From Mycolicibacterium gadium (lineage in GTDB: Bacteria > Actinomycetota > Actinomycetes > Mycobacteriales > Mycobacteriaceae): a DNA stretch of 64,000 bases. The notes under the pieces were generated by a model, which was not told where the DNA came from, searched no databases, and was given only the letters and a program-made list of their open reading frames with translations. Shown here in pieces: positions 48,321 through 56,625 of this stretch. Position 1 is the stretch's first letter; each line of letters opens with the position of its first letter. Location: NCBI RefSeq assembly GCF_010728925.1, contig NZ_AP022608.1, positions 5,580,001 to 5,644,000 on the forward strand, read 5' to 3'. A program made the translations under genes and the position numbers.

Positions 48321-48898
48321 CCATCGATGAAGTCGTGCAGTGCGGGCGCCAGCGTGTCGACGCCGGAGTCGTTGAGCTTGGCGAGCAGGATGATTCCCTG
48401 GTACTGCGCCAGCAGTGCGTGCGCGAGCCGGTCGGGGTCGGTGCCGTCGCGCAGTACGCCCGCATCGGACGCGTCGTGGCACGCTCTGGCGAGGTGGCGC
48501 TCCATCGCGCCCAGCACGCCGGCGAGATGCGTTCTCAGATCGTCGTCGGTGGTCGATAGTTCGGCGGCGAAGTTCCCGAACGGGCAGCCGACCGCCCGCC
48601 CGAACTGAGCTTGCAGCGCGGCCTGGATCGTGCCGATCGCGTCGGGGATCGCATGTAGTTTCTGCGCCGGCGTCGCGGCGGGTGAGCCGGACAACCGTCG
48701 TGCGAAGACCTCGGCATGCAGGTCGATCACCGCCTTCGCCAGCTCCGATTTCGACGAGAAGTAGTGGTAGAAGCTGCCCTTGCGGACGTCGGCGGCCTGG
48801 CACAGTTCGTCGACGCCGACGGCCTGGTAGCTGCGTTCGAGAAACAGCCGTGCGGCCGTCGCGACTATCCGCTCGCGCGCGTCCGACGTACGTGCCAT
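48278..48898 (-). CDS. TetR-family regulator
   Basis: 206 residues. N-terminal helix-turn-helix (ARERIVATAARLFLERSY, VRKGSFYHYFSSKSELA). The C-terminal ligand domain is unlike the well-known types. Divergent from the dehalogenase across 53 bases that hold a perfect palindrome (48914-48933), so it probably represses itself and that gene. It may also act on the convergent MFS exporter. Confidence 0.9.
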   Translation of the reverse strand: MARTSDARERIVATAARLFLERSYQAVGVDELCQAADVRKGSFYHYFSSKSELAKAVIDLHAEVFARRLSGSPAATPAQKLHAIPDAIGTIQAALQAQFGRAVGCPFGNFAAELSTTDDDLRTHLAGVLGAMERHLARACHDASDAGVLRDGTDPDRLAHALLAQYQGIILLAKLNDSGVDTLAPALHDFIDGYLVDAPTSAGTRS

Positions 48899-48913
48899 GC
48901 GCTGATTCTACAT

Positions 48914-48933
48914 AGTTGACCGGTCGGTCAACT
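48914..48933. promoter_or_regulatory. TetR operator palindrome
   Basis: AGTTGACC, four bases GGTC, then GGTCAACT: two perfect 8-base arms. It lies 16 bases upstream of the tetR ATG and 18 bases upstream of the dehalogenase ATG at 48952, so a bound repressor would block both promoters. Confidence 0.75.
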
Positions 48934-48951
48934 CGGGTCTACGTTGTCTGC

Positions 48952-49833
48952 ATGACTGAGGTCTTCCGGACGCCGGACGAACGCTTTGAGAATCTGCCGG
49001 GCTACGACTTCGCGCCCAACTACGTCGATGTCGACGGCCTTCGCATGCACTACCTCGACGAGGGGCCGCGCGGCGGCAGGCCGATCGTGTGCTTTCACGG
49101 AGAGCCGAGCTGGGCGTACCTCTATCGCAAGATGGTCGGTCCTCTCGTGGAGGCCGGCCACCGCGTGGTCGTGCCGGACTACGCGGGTTTCGGACGTTCG
49201 GACAAGCCCACCGATCGCGGTTGGTACACCTACGACCGCCACACGGAGCTGACGTCGCGCGTGCTGGCGGGTCTGGATCTGAGTGACGCCATCGTGGTGG
49301 TGCAGGACTGGGGCGGCGCGATCGGACTGCGTTGGGCCGTGGAGAACGCCGATCGTGTTGGTGCGCTGGCGATCTTCAACACCGGGCTGTTCACCGGGCG
49401 GGTCTCGAAGGGGTTCATGGCGTGGCGAGACTTTGCCGAGAAGAACCCGGATCTGCCGGTCGGCTTCGTGATCCAGGGCGCTACGGCCACAGAGCTTCCC
49501 GAGGATGTCGTCGCTGCTTACGATGCGCCGTTCCCGACGGTTGAGTCGAAGGCCGGTGCGGCGCAGTTCCCGCTACTGGTGCCGCTTACCGAAGACGCAC
49601 CGGGAGCACTGGTCATGAGTGCGGTGGCCGATGAGCTGTCGCGGTGGCAGAAGCCGGCGTTGGTCGCGTTCTCCGATCAGGATCCGATCTTCCCGTACCC
49701 GAAAGCGGGGCAAGCGTTTTGCGATCTGATTCCCGGCGCGACTGAGCAGGTGAGGATCGAGGGCGCGTCACACTTCCTGCAGGAGGATCGTGGTGAGCGA
49801 CTGGCCGAAGAGGTGCTCAAGCACCTGACCTGA
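48952..49833 (+). CDS. haloalkane dehalogenase (alpha/beta hydrolase)
   Basis: 293 residues. Nucleophile Asp119 with the halide-binding Trp120 (VVQDWGG), oxyanion motif HGEPSW at 49-54, catalytic His274 (GASHFLQED) and an acid residue in FSDQDP. The overall match is to mycobacterial dehalogenases of the DmbB type (HLD-I). It hydrolyses carbon-halogen bonds to alcohols; the natural substrate is unknown. Divergent from the TetR gene with a shared operator. Confidence 0.9.
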   Translation: MTEVFRTPDERFENLPGYDFAPNYVDVDGLRMHYLDEGPRGGRPIVCFHGEPSWAYLYRKMVGPLVEAGHRVVVPDYAGFGRSDKPTDRGWYTYDRHTELTSRVLAGLDLSDAIVVVQDWGGAIGLRWAVENADRVGALAIFNTGLFTGRVSKGFMAWRDFAEKNPDLPVGFVIQGATATELPEDVVAAYDAPFPTVESKAGAAQFPLLVPLTEDAPGALVMSAVADELSRWQKPALVAFSDQDPIFPYPKAGQAFCDLIPGATEQVRIEGASHFLQEDRGERLAEEVLKHLT

Positions 49834-49836
49834 CGG

Positions 49837-50169
49837 TTACAGACCGTGCTTCTGCTTGATCTCTCTGGTTTGAATCTGCTCGACGATGATGCCGACCAGT
49901 GGAATGGTGCCCGCCAGCAGGATGCCGATGGTCTTGGCGATCGGCCAGCGCACCTTCACCGCAAGGTTGGCGGTGAAGAGCAGGTATACGAAGTACACCC
50001 ACCCGTGGACGACCGCGATCCAGTTCAGGCCCTCCACGCCGAAGCCGTACTTCATCACCATCTCGTAGCAGAGCGCGATGAGCCAGATGCCGGTGATCCA
50101 CGCGGTGACGCGGTAGCCCATCAGCGCCTTGCGGATGCTTTCAACGGGGGTGCCGGTGGTCTCCGTCAT
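49837..50169 (-). CDS. DUF3817 membrane protein (Rv1342c-like)
   Basis: 110 residues with three membrane helices (about 20-40, 48-68, 75-95). Its WITGIWLIALCYEM and VVHGWVYFVYLLF match the DUF3817 pattern. ATG overlaps the stop of the upstream LprD-like gene (ATGA), so the two are coupled. Function unknown. Second DUF3817 gene in the window (see 23913). Confidence 0.85.
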   Translation of the reverse strand: MTETTGTPVESIRKALMGYRVTAWITGIWLIALCYEMVMKYGFGVEGLNWIAVVHGWVYFVYLLFTANLAVKVRWPIAKTIGILLAGTIPLVGIIVEQIQTREIKQKHGL

Positions 50170-50537
50170 GTCGTCGGTCGTTCCTTGTCTTCCTTGGCGA
50201 GGTCGGCGAGGTATGCGTTGTACTCGCTCAACACGGGGTCGTCGTCGGGTCGGGTCGCCGCGGTAGGTCGTTCGGGCAGCAGGCCCGCGGGTATCTCGGT
50301 GATCTCATCGTGCCGCTTCGGCTCCGGCGGCGCTTCCTCGTAGCGCACGAACTTGTAGTACGCGTAGACGACGAAGCCGGCGAACAGCGGCCACTGCAGG
50401 GCGTAGCCGAGGTTGACGAAGGTGCCCGACGCGGACTCGAAGCGGGTCCACTGCCACCAGGCCAGGGCCAGGCAGCCGGCGGCGCCGAGCACCGCCAACG
50501 CGACGAGCGCCGGCCTGCTACGCCGCGTAGTGGACAC
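50166..50537 (-). CDS. lprD: LprD-like membrane protein (Rv1343c orthologue)
   Basis: 123 residues. The N-terminal sequence (TRRSRPALVALAVLGAAGC, Cys near 22) is lipoprotein-like, followed by a second hydrophobic segment (WPLFAGFVVYAYYKF). The C-terminal VLSEYNAYLADLAKED motif is the same as Rv1343c. GTG start at 50537 places the N terminus as in that protein. The first 20 bases overlap the 3' end of the LAGLIDADG gene. Confidence 0.82.
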   Translation of the reverse strand: MSTTRRSRPALVALAVLGAAGCLALAWWQWTRFESASGTFVNLGYALQWPLFAGFVVYAYYKFVRYEEAPPEPKRHDEITEIPAGLLPERPTAATRPDDDPVLSEYNAYLADLAKEDKERPTT

Positions 50538-51288
50538 CTTCCAACGGTACCGCGCGCGTCTTCGGGCCGATGAACTCGTCCAATCGGGCGGTATCGGCCT
50601 TTCGGTAGATCGACACGATGTGCTTGGTCGACCGCGTCCAGTGAATACCGAGCTTGTCGAGTGCGGCGGTGAACAACCCGAGGATGTCTTCGGATCGGTT
50701 CGAGAAGTGGTAGCGCACGCTGGCGACGCCGCGGTCATTCGCGACGACCCGGCAGCCGTCGCTGTGGATCAGTCCGAGGACGAATTCTTCGGTGGCTTGG
50801 TCGACGAGCGCTTGTTGCCACGGTTCGAGGGCTATGCGTCGCTTGTGCTTGACTCCGGGGCCGTGTTGGGGGAGTAGGCACGGCCAGTGCTTCGAGAAGA
50901 GGGAAACGTCAACGCAGCCGACGCGTTTCACAATCCCCGCCCGTTGGCCCGGCATGAGAATCTCGATGGCCTGGCAGCAGCGCTCGATGATTGCGGGGTA
51001 CTTCTGGTCGAGCGTGATGCGTATACGCCACACGCGAGTTGCTCGCGAGATCGAGCCGTCACCCAAATACATCGCCAGGACGTAGCAGTACGCGGCAACC
51101 GGAAGCGCGGAGAAGTCGTGGTCGACGCCGCAACCAGGTCCGCTTTTGAGCCTGCGCCAGACCTGTGGTCTGCATCGCCAATCCCGCACAGTTGTGCGCG
51201 GGATGCCGAGCTGGCGCGCGATTGCGCAGTCGTTGACGCCGTCTGCGATGAGGCGCTGCGCAGCGTGGAACTCTTCGGCAGATCGCAC
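50518..51288 (-). CDS. free-standing LAGLIDADG-type protein with HTH
   Basis: 256 residues. Residues 19-37 form a helix-turn-helix (CAIARQLGIPRTTVRDW). Two LAGLIDADG-like motifs follow: YVLAMYLGDGS (69-79, Asp77) and FVLGLIHSDGC (169-179, Asp177), spaced as in a single-chain homing endonuclease. No intein or intron context is present. It sits 87 bases from tRNA-Leu on the opposite strand and overlaps the lprD start by 20 bases. Such proteins are widespread in actinobacteria with unknown role; a nuclease or a domesticated regulator are both possible. Confidence 0.8.
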   Translation of the reverse strand: MRSAEEFHAAQRLIADGVNDCAIARQLGIPRTTVRDWRCRPQVWRRLKSGPGCGVDHDFSALPVAAYCYVLAMYLGDGSISRATRVWRIRITLDQKYPAIIERCCQAIEILMPGQRAGIVKRVGCVDVSLFSKHWPCLLPQHGPGVKHKRRIALEPWQQALVDQATEEFVLGLIHSDGCRVVANDRGVASVRYHFSNRSEDILGLFTAALDKLGIHWTRSTKHIVSIYRKADTARLDEFIGPKTRAVPLEGVHYAA

Positions 51289-51375
51289 GACCTGCCACTT
51301 TCGTCGGACTTGCTACCAAGCTAGGCCTGACGTCCGACAAGTCCGCTGCGGCGGATTGGATACGATCGGCACATC

Positions 51376-51459
51376 GCGGGCGTGATGAAATTGGCAAACA
51401 TGATGGCTTTAGGTGCCATTGCTCGGAAGAGCTTGGGGGTTCGAGTCCCCCCGCCCGCA
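51376..51459 (+). tRNA. tRNA-Leu (anticodon UAG)
   Basis: Acceptor arm GCGGGCG (51376-51382) pairs with CGCCCGC (51452-51458), discriminator A at 51459. Anticodon TAG at 51410-51412 in the loop TTTAGGT with stem ATGGC/GCCAT. The long variable arm is that of a class II tRNA and the T arm holds TTCGAGT. CCA is not encoded. Confidence 0.95.
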
Positions 51460-51468
51460 CTCTTTCGC

Positions 51469-52905
51469 TCAGATCTCTGGCGTGCGGTGCGCCCAGGGCT
51501 GCGCCTGTTCGAGCTGACTTGCCACGCGAATCAAGACGTCCTCACGCCCGTACGCCGCAACGAGCTGCACGCCGACCGGTAGGCCTTCGTCCGTCCATTC
51601 GAGCGGAAGGCTGATCGCCGGCTGGCCGCTGGTGTTGAACGGGGGAGTGAACGGTACGAACTCGCCCGCGCGCCGCATCGGTGCCATCGGGTTGTCGGAA
51701 TCGTTGACGATCGTGCCGAGCTTCAGCGGCAGTTCGGCAACCGTCGGCGTGAGCAGCAGATCCCACCCCTCATGCCACCACGACTGCATCGCGCGGCGGA
51801 ACTGGGAGACACCGGCGAGGGCCAGCGCGTAATCAATGGCACCGAAGTGTTTCGCGAAATCGGCTTGGGCCTGATTCATCGGCTCCAGCTCATGATCTTC
51901 GAGCGGACGGCCGAGCAGTCCTTCGAACCGCAGCCGCGACATGCCCATATTCGTGCTCCACATCGCGCCGAACTTCGAGCCGAGGGTCTCGTCCTCCAAC
52001 GCCTTCGGCCACGCCACCTCGACGTGGTGACCCAACGATTCGAGCAGCCGACCGACGGCCTGCGTCGCGGCGGTGACTTCGGCATCCACCCGCCCGCCCT
52101 GCGCGTGGTGATCGAGGATGCCGATCCGCAGCCGGCCCGGATCTGTGCCCAGCTCCTCGACGTAAGGACGCGCGGGCGCCGGCGCGATCACGGTGTCGCC
52201 GACACCAGGACCGCGCGTCGCGTCGAGCAGGGCGGCGGTGTCGCGCACGGTGCGGCTGACGCAGTGCTCGACCGCCAAACCGCTCTCGTCACGGACCGGC
52301 CCGAGCGTGATCCGACCCTGACTCGGCTTGAGCCCGACCAGCCCGCAGCACGACGCGGGAATGCGAATCGACCCGCCGCCGTCGCTGGCATGCGCGAACG
52401 GCACCATTCCCGATGCCACCGCCGCGGCCGCGCCACCGCTCGACCCACCGGGCGTGCGCGTCGTATCCCACGGGTTGTGCGTCGCACCCCAGGCGACCGG
52501 CTCGGTGGTCGGCACACTGCCCAGCTCCGGGCTGTTCGTGCGGCCCGCGATCACCAGTCCCGCCGCGCGGTAGCGGCTGACGAGCGTCGTGTCCGCGTCG
52601 GCGATGACGTGCGCCTCTTTGAAGGCGACGTTGCCGTTGCTGATCCGCTGCCCGGCGTAGTCGGCGAACAGGTCCTTGATCAGGAACGGCACGCCGCGGA
52701 ACGGACCGTCGGGGAGATCGGCGGCGGCGACCTCCCGGGCGTGGTCGAACCAGCGGATCACGACCGCGTTGAGCTGGGGGTCGATGCGTTCGATGCGCTC
52801 GATCGCCGCTTCCAACAGCTCGACCGGCGACACCTCTCCGGATGCGACGAGCGCCGCCTGATCGGTCGCGTCCATCCACCGGGTCTGTTCGGACAGCGCA
52901 CTCAT
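51469..52905 (-). CDS. amidase (amidase-signature family)
   Basis: 478 residues with the Ser-Ser-Lys site: Lys in [11 protein letters not shown], Ser in [14 protein letters not shown] and catalytic Ser in [12 protein letters not shown]. Hydrolyses amides to acids and ammonia; the substrate is not predictable. It ends 10 bases from the tRNA-Leu on the other strand. ATG start at 52905, followed closely upstream by the SRPBCC gene. Confidence 0.92.
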   Translation of the reverse strand: MSALSEQTRWMDATDQAALVASGEVSPVELLEAAIERIERIDPQLNAVVIRWFDHAREVAAADLPDGPFRGVPFLIKDLFADYAGQRISNGNVAFKEAHVIADADTTLVSRYRAAGLVIAGRTNSPELGSVPTTEPVAWGATHNPWDTTRTPGGSSGGAAAAVASGMVPFAHASDGGGSIRIPASCCGLVGLKPSQGRITLGPVRDESGLAVEHCVSRTVRDTAALLDATRGPGVGDTVIAPAPARPYVEELGTDPGRLRIGILDHHAQGGRVDAEVTAATQAVGRLLESLGHHVEVAWPKALEDETLGSKFGAMWSTNMGMSRLRFEGLLGRPLEDHELEPMNQAQADFAKHFGAIDYALALAGVSQFRRAMQSWWHEGWDLLLTPTVAELPLKLGTIVNDSDNPMAPMRRAGEFVPFTPPFNTSGQPAISLPLEWTDEGLPVGVQLVAAYGREDVLIRVASQLEQAQPWAHRTPEI

Positions 52906-52912
52906 CGCTGGC

Positions 52913-53407
52913 TCAGCCGTGCTTCGCGAAGTACGTCTGGCCGCCTGCCGGAATTCGCCCGAAGCCGGCCTTCAGCACCGGTGCCAACACCGCGACCGGC
53001 AACTTGAACGCGGGCTTGGGTTCAATCGCAAGCGTCCAGGTGAACATTGTCTCGCCTCCGGCGGGCTCGACCAGGTAGTCCTCGGCGAAGCGCTTGAAGA
53101 AGGGAATCGCGCATTCGTAGACATAGAACGACTTGCGGCAACCGTCCTCCCAACGGAAGAAGCGCTCCCGCATGACGGACCCACCGGGAGCGGTGACGTC
53201 ACGGGTGGTACCCACGCCGAATGGACGCGGCGACGTCCACGTGCCGTCTTTGATCATCGGCCCCCAGGCGGCCAGTGACTCATCGGAAACCAGTGATTCC
53301 CAGACCTTTTCAGGTGAGGCGGCGAATCGCTTCTGATAGCGGAAGATGTGCGGTGCCGAGGTCAGGAAATCGGCGTCGGCGGGTTCGAGCGGGTGCCAGC
53401 GGGTCAT
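52913..53407 (-). CDS. SRPBCC-fold protein
   Basis: 164 residues starting at ATG 53407. The opening KRFAASPEKVWESLVSDESLAAWGP and the closing hydrophobic helix are those of the START/SRPBCC fold, which binds hydrophobic ligands. Members include polyketide cyclases and lipid-binding proteins; the ligand here is unknown. Lies between amidase and the WhiB gene on the same strand. Confidence 0.8.
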   Translation of the reverse strand: MTRWHPLEPADADFLTSAPHIFRYQKRFAASPEKVWESLVSDESLAAWGPMIKDGTWTSPRPFGVGTTRDVTAPGGSVMRERFFRWEDGCRKSFYVYECAIPFFKRFAEDYLVEPAGGETMFTWTLAIEPKPAFKLPVAVLAPVLKAGFGRIPAGGQTYFAKHG

Positions 53408-53433
53408 GAATGACCATCCTCGCACTCGGCCAG

Positions 53434-53745
53434 CTAACCCGTCTTTCGTACCGGGTAACCGTTCTGCTCCGCCAGCGACCGCAGCTGCTTGAGCGCGAAG
53501 CGGCGGGCGCGGCCCGCTTCGGGGATCAGGATGCCGGCCCACACTCCCTCGGCGCCCGGTGTCGAACATGCTTCCTGAGCGCATCTCCACCGCAGGGGAC
53601 AGGCGCGGCACAGCGCCTTGGCGCCCTCATCGGCGGTCGTCGTCCATCGATCCGGGTCTTGCGTACAGGGCGCCATCACCGAGTCATCGAGGACGGCTGG
53701 TGCCCGGGGCGCATTGACAGCGCGCAGCTGTGCCTGGACGTGCAC
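53434..53745 (-). CDS. WhiB-family iron-sulfur regulator
   Basis: About 103 residues from a GTG at 53745. Four Cys of the [4Fe-4S] site: Cys in MAPCTQDPDRW, then C-x2-C-x5-C in ALCRACPLRWRCAQ. The GVWAGI turn and a basic C-terminal helix (RARRFALKQLR) are standard. WhiB proteins bind the sigma factor and sense redox state. The longest frame begins with TTG at 53781 inside an operator, which is less likely. The exact WhiB type is not assigned. Confidence 0.82.
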   Translation of the reverse strand: MHVQAQLRAVNAPRAPAVLDDSVMAPCTQDPDRWTTTADEGAKALCRACPLRWRCAQEACSTPGAEGVWAGILIPEAGRARRFALKQLRSLAEQNGYPVRKTG

Positions 53746-53777
53746 TGCTCTGGCCTCCCCGTCTGCATCGATCGCGA

Positions 53778-53817
53778 ACAATACGTTTGTATGGTAGACA
53801 CAATACGTTCGTATTGT
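53778..53817. promoter_or_regulatory. tandem TetR operators
   Basis: Perfect palindrome ACAATACG-TT-CGTATTGT at 53800-53817 and a degenerate copy ACAATACG-TT-TGTATGGT at 53778-53795, with centres 22 bases apart (two helical turns). They lie between whiB (minus strand) and the TetR gene (plus strand). The spacing suits two dimers bound side by side. Confidence 0.75.
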
Positions 53818-53853
53818 CTAATCTGGGCCCGTGAGTACGGAGAGCACCTCTCG

Positions 53854-54492
53854 ATGACCGCGGTGACGGAGCGCGACCACCTCGGCGGCGACGAACTCAA
53901 GAAACTCGAGCGGATCCGCCAGGCGGCGTTGAAGAGTTTCGCGACGAAGGGCGCTGCGGGGACGTCGCTGCGTTCGGTCGCAGCTGAAGCCGGTGTCTCC
54001 CTCGGATTGGTGCAGCATCACTTCGAAACGAAGGCCGGTCTCATCAAGGCCGTCGACGACTACGTGATGGGTGTCGTGATCGCCGTGGTCGCTCGGCCAG
54101 TGACTGCGCCGCACGCAAAAGACTCGATCGCCGACATGGGCAGCCGGGTCACCACACTTCTGCTCGAGCATCCCGACGTCGTCGACTACTTCGGTCGCGC
54201 GCTCATCGACGGCAGCCAGCTGGGGATCACGATCTGGGACACGCTCTCCGCCTTCGGTATGGCGCGCTGGACCGCGCGCAAGGAGAGCGGCGAAGCTCGC
54301 GACGACATCGACGTCACCTGGGCGGCGCTGAACTCGCTCGTCCTGGCGCTCGGCACCCTCATCGTGCGAGGGCACATCGAGCGGCAGATTCCAGACGCGT
54401 TCAAATCGCCCGAGCAGGTCGACAGGTGGCAGAAATCGGTGAACACCCTGCTGCGCGAGGGTCTGTTTCCGCATCCTCGCGACGACGAGTGA
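53854..54492 (+). CDS. TetR-family regulator
   Basis: 212 residues. Helix-turn-helix at about 20-65 (ALKSFATKGAAGTSLRSVAA; GVSLGLVQHHFETKAGL). ATG at 53854 has GGAGAG upstream. It is preceded by tandem palindromes and diverges from the whiB-SRPBCC run, so control of that run and of itself is likely. Convergent with the AraC gene. Confidence 0.88.
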   Translation: MTAVTERDHLGGDELKKLERIRQAALKSFATKGAAGTSLRSVAAEAGVSLGLVQHHFETKAGLIKAVDDYVMGVVIAVVARPVTAPHAKDSIADMGSRVTTLLLEHPDVVDYFGRALIDGSQLGITIWDTLSAFGMARWTARKESGEARDDIDVTWAALNSLVLALGTLIVRGHIERQIPDAFKSPEQVDRWQKSVNTLLREGLFPHPRDDE

Positions 54493-54504
54493 GCGTACTC
54501 GAAC

Positions 54505-55338
54505 CTATTCGTCCGCAACCCTTTTGCGATAGGCGCTCGGCGTTTCTCCGCTGAACTGCGCAAAGGCACGCGTGAATGAGCTGAGGTTGTCGAAGCCGAC
54601 GGCCGACGCGGTCGCCTGAACCGACTGCCCCGGCGCGGCCAGCAACGCCATCGCGCGCAACATCCGCGCGTGCAAGAGATATGTGCGCCATGACAACCCG
54701 AGCGTGTCGCCGAACAGTCGCCGCAACGTACGTTCGGACACCGATACCGCGCGGCTCACCTCGTCAGCGCTCACTGAAGCGAGGTGTGCCTTCGTGTATG
54801 CCATCGCTGCGGCGACAATCGGGTGCTCGGACGTCGGCAGGCTCAGCGGGGCCTCATGGTCGAGGGCTTCGGCGACCAGATCGGCGAGGGTGCGGAAGAA
54901 GCCGTCTGATTGGGCGTCAACGTCGGCACGGTCGATCTGCCACCGCAGCGCGTAGATCATCATCTCCCGGATCAACGGCGACACCGCGAGGATGCGTGCG
55001 CGATCGCCCGGGTCGGCCACCAGCGCGGGATCGAACATCACCGCGACGGTCTTCACATCGGGGTTCATCACGGCCTGATGTTCGAGGCCCGCGGGGATCC
55101 ACGCCGCCTGCTGAGGGGGGAGAAGGTAGTGCGCCGAATCGGTCTCGACCTCGACGACCCCGTGCAGCGCGTACTCGATCTGGTGCACCTCATGGGAGTG
55201 CCATCCAGTGATCAGGCCGTCACCCTCATAGAGATAGCTGCCGCCGAGCGCCTTGCCGCCGCGACGGAGTTCGATGACTCGGCGGGGGACTTTGGCCGTT
55301 TGGGCTAAATCTCTGTCCGAAGTCGCAGAGCCGGTCAT
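54505..55338 (-). CDS. AraC-family regulator
   Basis: 277 residues. N-terminal cupin-like sensor (GWHSHEVHQIEYALHGVVEVE, with His pair). C-terminal double helix-turn-helix (VSADEVSRAVSVSERTLRRLFGD and FDNLSSFTRAFAQFSGETPSAYR). Divergent from the amidohydrolase gene with 24 bases between the starts, suggesting that it controls that gene. ATG at 55338 chosen; the open frame extends much further upstream but only as a shadow of the amidohydrolase gene. Confidence 0.9.
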   Translation of the reverse strand: MTGSATSDRDLAQTAKVPRRVIELRRGGKALGGSYLYEGDGLITGWHSHEVHQIEYALHGVVEVETDSAHYLLPPQQAAWIPAGLEHQAVMNPDVKTVAVMFDPALVADPGDRARILAVSPLIREMMIYALRWQIDRADVDAQSDGFFRTLADLVAEALDHEAPLSLPTSEHPIVAAAMAYTKAHLASVSADEVSRAVSVSERTLRRLFGDTLGLSWRTYLLHARMLRAMALLAAPGQSVQATASAVGFDNLSSFTRAFAQFSGETPSAYRKRVADE

Positions 55339-55362
55339 GTCAATAGACGGTACTAGTTGGTT

Positions 55363-56625
55363 ATGCAGACCGACGACCTGATCCTGGTGAGCATCGACGA
55401 CCACGTGGTGGAACCGCCCGACATGTTCCTCAACCACGTCCCCGCCAAGTACAAGGACGAGGCACCCATCGTCGTCACCGACGAAAAGGGTGTCGATCAG
55501 TGGATGTACCAGGGCAGGCCGCAGGGTGTCAGTGGGCTCAATGCGGTGGTGTCCTGGCCGGCCGAGGAGTGGGGACGCGACCCCGCCGGTTTCGCCGAGA
55601 TGCGACCCGGGGTGTACGACGTCCACGAGCGCGTCCGGGACATGAACCGCAACGGCATCCTGGCGTCGATGAATTTCCCGACCTTCACCGGCTTCTCGGC
55701 TAGGCACCTCAACATGCACCGCGAAGAAGTCACGCTGGTGATGGTGTCGGCGTACAACGACTGGCACATCGACGAGTGGGCGGGCAGCTACCCGGACCGC
55801 TTCATTCCGATCGCCGTGCTGCCGACGTGGAACCCGCAGGCGATGTGCGCCGAGATCCGCCGGGTTGCCGCGAAGGGCTGCCGGGCGGTCACCATGCCGG
55901 AACTGCCGCACCTGGAAGGACTTCCGAGCTACCACGACGACGACTACTGGGGCCCGGTGTTCACCACGCTGTCCGAAGAGAACGTGGTCATGTGCCTGCA
56001 CATCGGCACCGGTTTCGGCGCAATCAGCATGGCGCCGAACGCGCCGATCGACAACTTGATCATCCTGGCCACTCAGGTGTCGGCGATGTGTGCCCAGGAT
56101 CTGCTGTGGGGCCCCGCGATGCGCGGCTACCCGGATCTCAAGTTCGCGTTCTCCGAAGGCGGAATCGGTTGGATTCCTTTCTATCTCGATCGCAGCGACC
56201 GGCACTACACCAACCAGAAGTGGTTGCGGCGCGACTTCGGCGACAAGCTGCCGAGTGATGTGTTCCGCGAGCACTCACTCGCGTGCTACGTCACCGACAA
56301 GACGTCGCTGAAGCTGCGCCATGAGATCGGCATCGACAACATCGCGTGGGAGTGCGACTATCCGCATTCCGACTGCTTCTGGCCCGACGCGCCGGAGCAG
56401 GTGCTCGCCGAGCTGAACGCCGCGGGCGCTGACGACACGGACATCAACAAGATCACGTGGCAGAACGCGTGCAACTTCTTCAATTGGGATCCGTTCGCAC
56501 TCACCCCAAGGGAGCAGGCGAGCGTCGGGGCGTTGCGCGCGAAGGCAACCGATGTCGACGTGTCGATTCGGCCCCGCAGGGAGTGGGCCCGGCTCTACGC
56601 CGAGAAACAGTTAACCAAGGCTTAG
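55363..56625 (+). CDS. amidohydrolase-family (amidohydrolase_2) enzyme
   Basis: 420 residues. Metal site HVVEPPDMF near the N terminus (an xHxxEPP variant), then HIGTGFG near 210 and DYPHSDCFWP near 330, all typical of amidohydrolase_2 proteins that act as decarboxylases or hydrolases on aromatic or hydroxylated substrates. Often found in mycobacterial steroid or aromatic catabolism, but the substrate here is unknown. Its stop overlaps the stop of the convergent MFS gene. Confidence 0.85.
   Translation: MQTDDLILVSIDDHVVEPPDMFLNHVPAKYKDEAPIVVTDEKGVDQWMYQGRPQGVSGLNAVVSWPAEEWGRDPAGFAEMRPGVYDVHERVRDMNRNGILASMNFPTFTGFSARHLNMHREEVTLVMVSAYNDWHIDEWAGSYPDRFIPIAVLPTWNPQAMCAEIRRVAAKGCRAVTMPELPHLEGLPSYHDDDYWGPVFTTLSEENVVMCLHIGTGFGAISMAPNAPIDNLIILATQVSAMCAQDLLWGPAMRGYPDLKFAFSEGGIGWIPFYLDRSDRHYTNQKWLRRDFGDKLPSDVFREHSLACYVTDKTSLKLRHEIGIDNIAWECDYPHSDCFWPDAPEQVLAELNAAGADDTDINKITWQNACNFFNWDPFALTPREQASVGALRAKATDVDVSIRPRREWARLYAEKQLTKA

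Noticed and set aside
46848..48803. Minus-strand frame of 651 codons opposite the MFS exporter
   Set aside because: Product is Arg/His/Gln-rich low complexity; the exporter has 14 clear helices.
51772..53007. Plus-strand frame of 411 codons opposite the amidase
   Set aside because: Amidase has the intact Ser-Ser-Lys signature; the opposite frame is Arg-rich shadow.
55339..56274. Upstream extension of the AraC gene (312 more codons)
   Set aside because: It is the antisense of the amidohydrolase gene; the AraC family start is at 55338.
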